DNA of 21,572 bases from Bacilli bacterium (GTDB taxonomy: Bacteria > Bacillota_I > Bacilli_A > RF39 > UBA660), in assembly GCA_016293205.1 (NCBI GenBank), contig JAEDES010000021.1:1-21572 (forward strand), read 5' to 3'. Made by a program: the position numbers and the translations under genes. This document shows positions 20,317 to 21,572 of the stretch, piece after piece (position 1 is the stretch's first letter; each line of letters begins with the position of its first letter). The notes beneath the pieces were generated by a model. That model was not told where the DNA came from. It searched no databases and saw only the letters and a list, made by a program, of their open reading frames with translations.

Positions 20317-21570
20317 GTGAAGAAAAAATTATCAGCAGTATTTAAAAAAATGAAGAAGAAATTAAATTTAAAAAAGATTTTTTCTAAGAATAAAGATGAT
20401 GGATTTAACATATTTGAAGTAGTTGTAATAATATTTATTTCAGTATTATTTGGTGTGATAGTTGGATGTATTATTTCTGCTAGTGATTTAGGATTAGTTG
20501 GTAGAGAAGCTAGTGAAGAATTACAAGAAGTAATTTCAACTTATACAAATATTGTTGATGAATATTATGAAAAAGTTGATGAAAAAGAATTAATGAATGC
20601 TGCTATATCAGGTATGGTTAGTGTTTTAGATGATCCATATTCAACTTATTTAGATAATAATCAAACATATAATTTTAATCAATCAGTAGATGGCGAATAT
20701 GTTGGACTTGGTATTACAATCATGTGGAATGATGGAGAATGTGTAATTACTGAAGTTAATAAAGATACTCCTGCTGAAAAGGCTGGATTAAAAGTAGATG
20801 ATTTAATTGTAGCAGTTGATAAGAATGATGTTACTAAATCTACTTTAGAAGAAATTTCTCAATTATTAACAGGGGAAAAGGGTACTAAGGTTAATATTGA
20901 AGTAGTTCGTGAAGGTGAAAGATTAGAATTTGAGGTTAAGAGAGATACTATTCAAATTCAATCAGTATTTAGCAGTGTTAAAGATAAGAATATTGGATAT
21001 ATTAAAATAGATAATTTTGCAAGCAATACATTTAAACAATTTGAAAAAGAATTAAAGAAATTAGAAAAGAAGAAAATTGAATCTTTAATTATTGATGTTA
21101 GATGTAATACCGGTGGAAGATTAAATCAAGTTAATGATATATTAGATATATTCTTAGGAAAGAATGTTGAAATTTATAGAATTGAAACTAAAGGTAAACA
21201 AAAGAAGATTTATACAACTGATAAAGAAAATAGAAGTTATCCGGTAGTTGTATTAGTTGATGAAGGTAGTGCTTCTGCTTCTGAAATTTTAGCATCTGCA
21301 TTCCATGATAAATATAAGAAGGCTACTATTGTAGGTGTTACTACATATGGTAAAGGTTCAATTCAAAAAGCTGTAGAATTACCTGGAGGATCAAGTTTAA
21401 AATATACTATTCAAAGATGGTTAACATCAAAAGGTAAGAGTTTACAAGATAAAGGATTAACACCTGATGTTGAAGTTGAACAAAGTAAAGAGTATTATGA
21501 AAATAAAACTGATGAGAATGATGCTCAATTACAAAAAGCTTTAGAAATATTAAATAAAAAAGAGTCTTAA
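20317..21570 (+). CDS. S41 carboxy-terminal processing protease (CtpA/CtpB type) with PDZ domain
   Basis: Extracytoplasmic serine protease that trims or degrades proteins from a C-terminal recognition site. It has 417 residues from GTG 20317, chosen because GAGGTGA lies 4 nt upstream; the next ATG (20350) lacks an RBS. A Lys-rich cytoplasmic start (1-30) precedes a membrane anchor (about 34-58). The helical pre-domain contains GMVSVLDDPYSTYLD, the PDZ domain is about 125-205 (GEYVGLGI to DTPAEKAGLKVDDLI), and the S41 core about 215-390. Catalytic residues: Ser320 in GSASASEI, Lys346 and Gln350 in YGKGSIQ. The usual RxNPGG loop reads VRCNTGG. CtpB-type relatives act in spore signalling and CtpA-type in envelope maintenance; the sequence does not decide which. 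The gene ends 2 nt before the window edge and is complete. Confidence 0.94.
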   Translation: MKKKLSAVFKKMKKKLNLKKIFSKNKDDGFNIFEVVVIIFISVLFGVIVGCIISASDLGLVGREASEELQEVISTYTNIVDEYYEKVDEKELMNAAISGMVSVLDDPYSTYLDNNQTYNFNQSVDGEYVGLGITIMWNDGECVITEVNKDTPAEKAGLKVDDLIVAVDKNDVTKSTLEEISQLLTGEKGTKVNIEVVREGERLEFEVKRDTIQIQSVFSSVKDKNIGYIKIDNFASNTFKQFEKELKKLEKKKIESLIIDVRCNTGGRLNQVNDILDIFLGKNVEIYRIETKGKQKKIYTTDKENRSYPVVVLVDEGSASASEILASAFHDKYKKATIVGVTTYGKGSIQKAVELPGGSSLKYTIQRWLTSKGKSLQDKGLTPDVEVEQSKEYYENKTDENDAQLQKALEILNKKES

Positions 21571-21572
21571 GA

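Noticed and set aside
1..21572. TGA read as Trp (mycoplasma code)
   Set aside because: Trp is encoded by TGG at conserved sites and all genes are intact under the standard code, with no frames broken by TGA.

Overview
The window looks like a chromosomal piece of an AT-rich, low-GC, cell-walled, probably anaerobic Gram-positive bacterium, most likely an uncultured gut-type lineage of Bacilli/Erysipelotrichia or close to it. The grounds are strong AT bias in coding and non-coding DNA, GGAGG-type ribosome binding sites, a tRNA-sensing T-box leader, a class B sortase, a CdaA/CdaR c-di-AMP operon, AdhE, and short U-tracted hairpin terminators after almost every unit. The standard code fits: Trp is TGG throughout and AGG encodes the invariant Arg of the CdaA RHR motif. 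No phage, IS, tRNA, rRNA or CRISPR was seen.

Layout. Positions 1-831 (minus strand) hold a class B sortase cut by the left edge. Divergent from it is a membrane-anchored HTH regulator (978-1877), then a secreted protein with an LPNTF sorting signal (1933-3435), which makes a possible sortase/substrate pair. A T-box leader (about 3487-3728) controls gltX, followed at 8 nt by a patatin-like lipase gene. A 1067-residue secreted protein (6315-9518) carries four tandem pairs of Ig-like modules with paired cysteines. Next is an operon of adhE, an APH-fold kinase and a MazG-like pyrophosphohydrolase, then a tiny DUF378 membrane protein, RNase R, and an Ala/Glu-rich single-pass membrane protein. After these come cdaA-cdaR (17-nt overlap), a LolA/GerS-like lipoprotein, a cysteine-free thioredoxin-like membrane protein, and an S41 processing protease that ends 2 nt before the right edge.

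How it fits together. Much of the window concerns the cell envelope: sortase and substrate, Ig-repeat surface protein, c-di-AMP synthesis and its membrane regulator, a lipoprotein, a Trx-like protein and a carboxy-terminal protease. Housekeeping and metabolism are represented by GluRS, RNase R and AdhE. Most units are short, with their own promoter and a terminator whose stem overlaps or abuts the stop codon. No clearly new defence or mobile system was found. The most notable signals are the both-or-neither cysteine pairing in the Ig repeats, the apparent Arg-to-Lys change in the sortase active site, the fused membrane HTH regulator between sortase and substrate, and the systematic overlap of stop codons and terminators.
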